Assembly (NCBI GenBank): GCA_002898675.1
Contig: BEHW01000102.1
Location: forward strand, 1-7,159
DNA from: a bacterium HR20
GTDB lineage: Bacteria; Bacteroidota; Ignavibacteria; Kapaibacteriales; NICIL-2
DNA: 7,159 nucleotides
Reading direction: 5' to 3'
The translations under genes were made by a program, and so were the position numbers. The notes under the pieces are model-generated. The model ran no database searches, had not been told where the DNA came from, and saw nothing but the letters and a program-made list of their open reading frames with translations. Shown here in pieces: positions 6,143 to 7,159 of the stretch. Positions within the stretch are counted from its first letter, which is position 1. Each line of letters starts with the position of its first letter.

Positions 6143-7159
6143 CTACAGCCCCGATGAACCTTCTCGCTGCTGGCGACGTCGGCGGCGCTCTTCTTCGCGT
6201 GCTTGGTCACGCTCGATTTCCTGAAACACCCGGGTCATCAGATGCTCGACGGCACGCTTGAGCTCACGCACTTCTTCCGTTGCAGGAACGAACTCGGCGA
6301 TGAATTGCTCCAGCTGCCGGCGGTTCTGCGCCACTGTTCGATCAACACCACCAAACGTTTCCCTGAACCACTCGATGAACGTACGTCGAATCGGTGTGGT
6401 CGCAAGTTCACCGAGCGGCTGTTCGAGAATGCTGCGGTCTTGGCGAATGTGCTGCAAGAGCGTCTCGAATGCCAGCAGCGTTGCGATCTGCTCGAGACCG
6501 TTGGAAGACACAAGCGAGTTCTGGATCGTCTCGAACGACTTTTTGAACAATGCAATTTCCTCGGGGACGCCAACGGTGGCGAAGATGAAGTAGAGCTTGC
6601 TGATGTCCTCGTGCGTCACATGCGTTCGTGCCCGAAGGAGCGCAAGCGCACGGAGCAGATCCAGTGACTTCGCCTGTGTGCGTGGCGAGATGTAGAACTC
6701 CCGGTACGTTTCGGCTGCCTGGCCACGGTGCGACTCGCGGAGTGCGCGGTTGCGCAAGTGCTCGAAATGCCCAACAACGAGGTTGGCAAAGTAGAGGTCT
6801 TCGGGACGAATCCGAATCGTAATCGCTGGGTTTGTTCCTGTGATGATCGAGTGCATGTACTTGAGCTCGGCAAATGGGATCTTCTGCGGTGGCTCGGCAG
6901 GCTTGCCTCCGTGGACCAGATATTTCTGCGCGATCTTGAACTGCGTGTAGGGATCCTTGTCCGGTAGGATGAGCGCCTTATAGAGGAAGCGGTCGAGAAT
7001 CGCTTCGGTGACCTCACTGACGCGGAGGTAGTTCGTTGCGGCGATAACGGTGTGGATCCGTGCTGGCTGGTGGTGCACTCCGCGGACGAGCCGCCGCTCG
7101 TTGAGCAGGGAAAGGAGTGCGCGGAGCGTGAAATCATTTGCGTCGAAAATCTCGTCAAT
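6143..7159 (-). CDS. MoxR/RavA-like AAA+ ATPase, C-terminal 338 residues (N-terminus beyond the window)
   Basis: The frame is open from the right edge (7159); a GTG at 7078 lies inside the ATPase core and is not the start. The visible part begins at the end of Walker B (IDEIFDAND, residues 1-9), followed by TLRALLSLLNERR (11-23), sensor 1 in VIAATN (38-43, Asn43), and the arginine finger in ILDRF (54-58, Arg57). A lid domain follows, with sensor 2 Arg in ISPR (157-160) and the MoxR-like pattern ALALLRARTHVTHEDI. The missing N-terminus should hold Walker A. After the lid there are about 130 residues of mostly helical, unassigned sequence ending in a charged run (REEERRRRRRQQRE). MoxR/RavA proteins act as ATP-driven chaperones or remodelling factors, usually with von Willebrand A (VWA) proteins. 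No VWA gene follows; the gene ends its operon, facing thioredoxin. Any partner would have to be upstream, outside the window. Confidence 0.82.
   Translation of the reverse strand: MDEIFDANDFTLRALLSLLNERRLVRGVHHQPARIHTVIAATNYLRVSEVTEAILDRFLYKALILPDKDPYTQFKIAQKYLVHGGKPAEPPQKIPFAELKYMHSIITGTNPAITIRIRPEDLYFANLVVGHFEHLRNRALRESHRGQAAETYREFYISPRTQAKSLDLLRALALLRARTHVTHEDISKLYFIFATVGVPEEIALFKKSFETIQNSLVSSNGLEQIATLLAFETLLQHIRQDRSILEQPLGELATTPIRRTFIEWFRETFGGVDRTVAQNRRQLEQFIAEFVPATEEVRELKRAVEHLMTRVFQEIERDQAREEERRRRRQQREGSSGL

Noticed and set aside
6143..7078. A complete gene starting at the GTG at 7078
   Set aside because: The frame continues upstream through Walker B-like sequence to the window edge, so this GTG is internal to the AAA+ gene.

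Overview
The window looks like ordinary bacterial chromosome of fairly high GC (estimated by eye in the mid-50s percent). It is densely coded, with short intergenic gaps and no RNA genes, insertion sequences, CRISPR arrays or phage genes that I can see. It carries seven protein genes, two of them cut by the window edges. The lineage cannot be fixed from sequence alone. The mixed use of Shine-Dalgarno sites (very strong before one gene, absent before others) and the gene types would fit a Chlorobiota/Bacteroidota-like (FCB group) organism, but this is a weak inference.

Layout from left to right. Bases 1-1803 (minus strand) hold a likely two-gene operon: a secreted coiled-coil protein of unknown function, then nadB (L-aspartate oxidase, the first step of NAD synthesis from aspartate), five bases downstream and cut by the left edge. 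Bases 1853-1900 hold a rho-independent terminator closing the next unit, a Gfo/Idh/MocA-family protein (1949-2971, minus) that has a textbook ribosome binding site but lacks both usual catalytic residues. A 181-base gap (2985-3165) carries a near-perfect dyad and a possible promoter. Bases 3166-5573 (minus) are a second tight operon: a transmembrane sensor histidine kinase whose stop codon overlaps the start of a purine nucleoside phosphorylase gene (ATGA). A divergent gap of 186 bases (5574-5759) separates it from a lone thioredoxin gene on the plus strand (5760-6095). Thioredoxin converges on the C-terminal part of a MoxR/RavA-like AAA+ ATPase (6143-7159, minus), cut by the right edge.

The genes do not form one evident pathway. 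Nucleotide and cofactor metabolism recur (nadB, purine phosphorylase, an NAD(P)-binding-fold protein), alongside signalling and redox functions. I found no convincing wholly new system. The points most worth a second look are the oxidoreductase-like protein without its catalytic Lys/His pair, the kinase-phosphorylase translational coupling without a response regulator in view, an Asp at the purine-specificity position of the phosphorylase, the tandem-heptad secreted protein in front of nadB, and an 11-base motif shared by two upstream regions.
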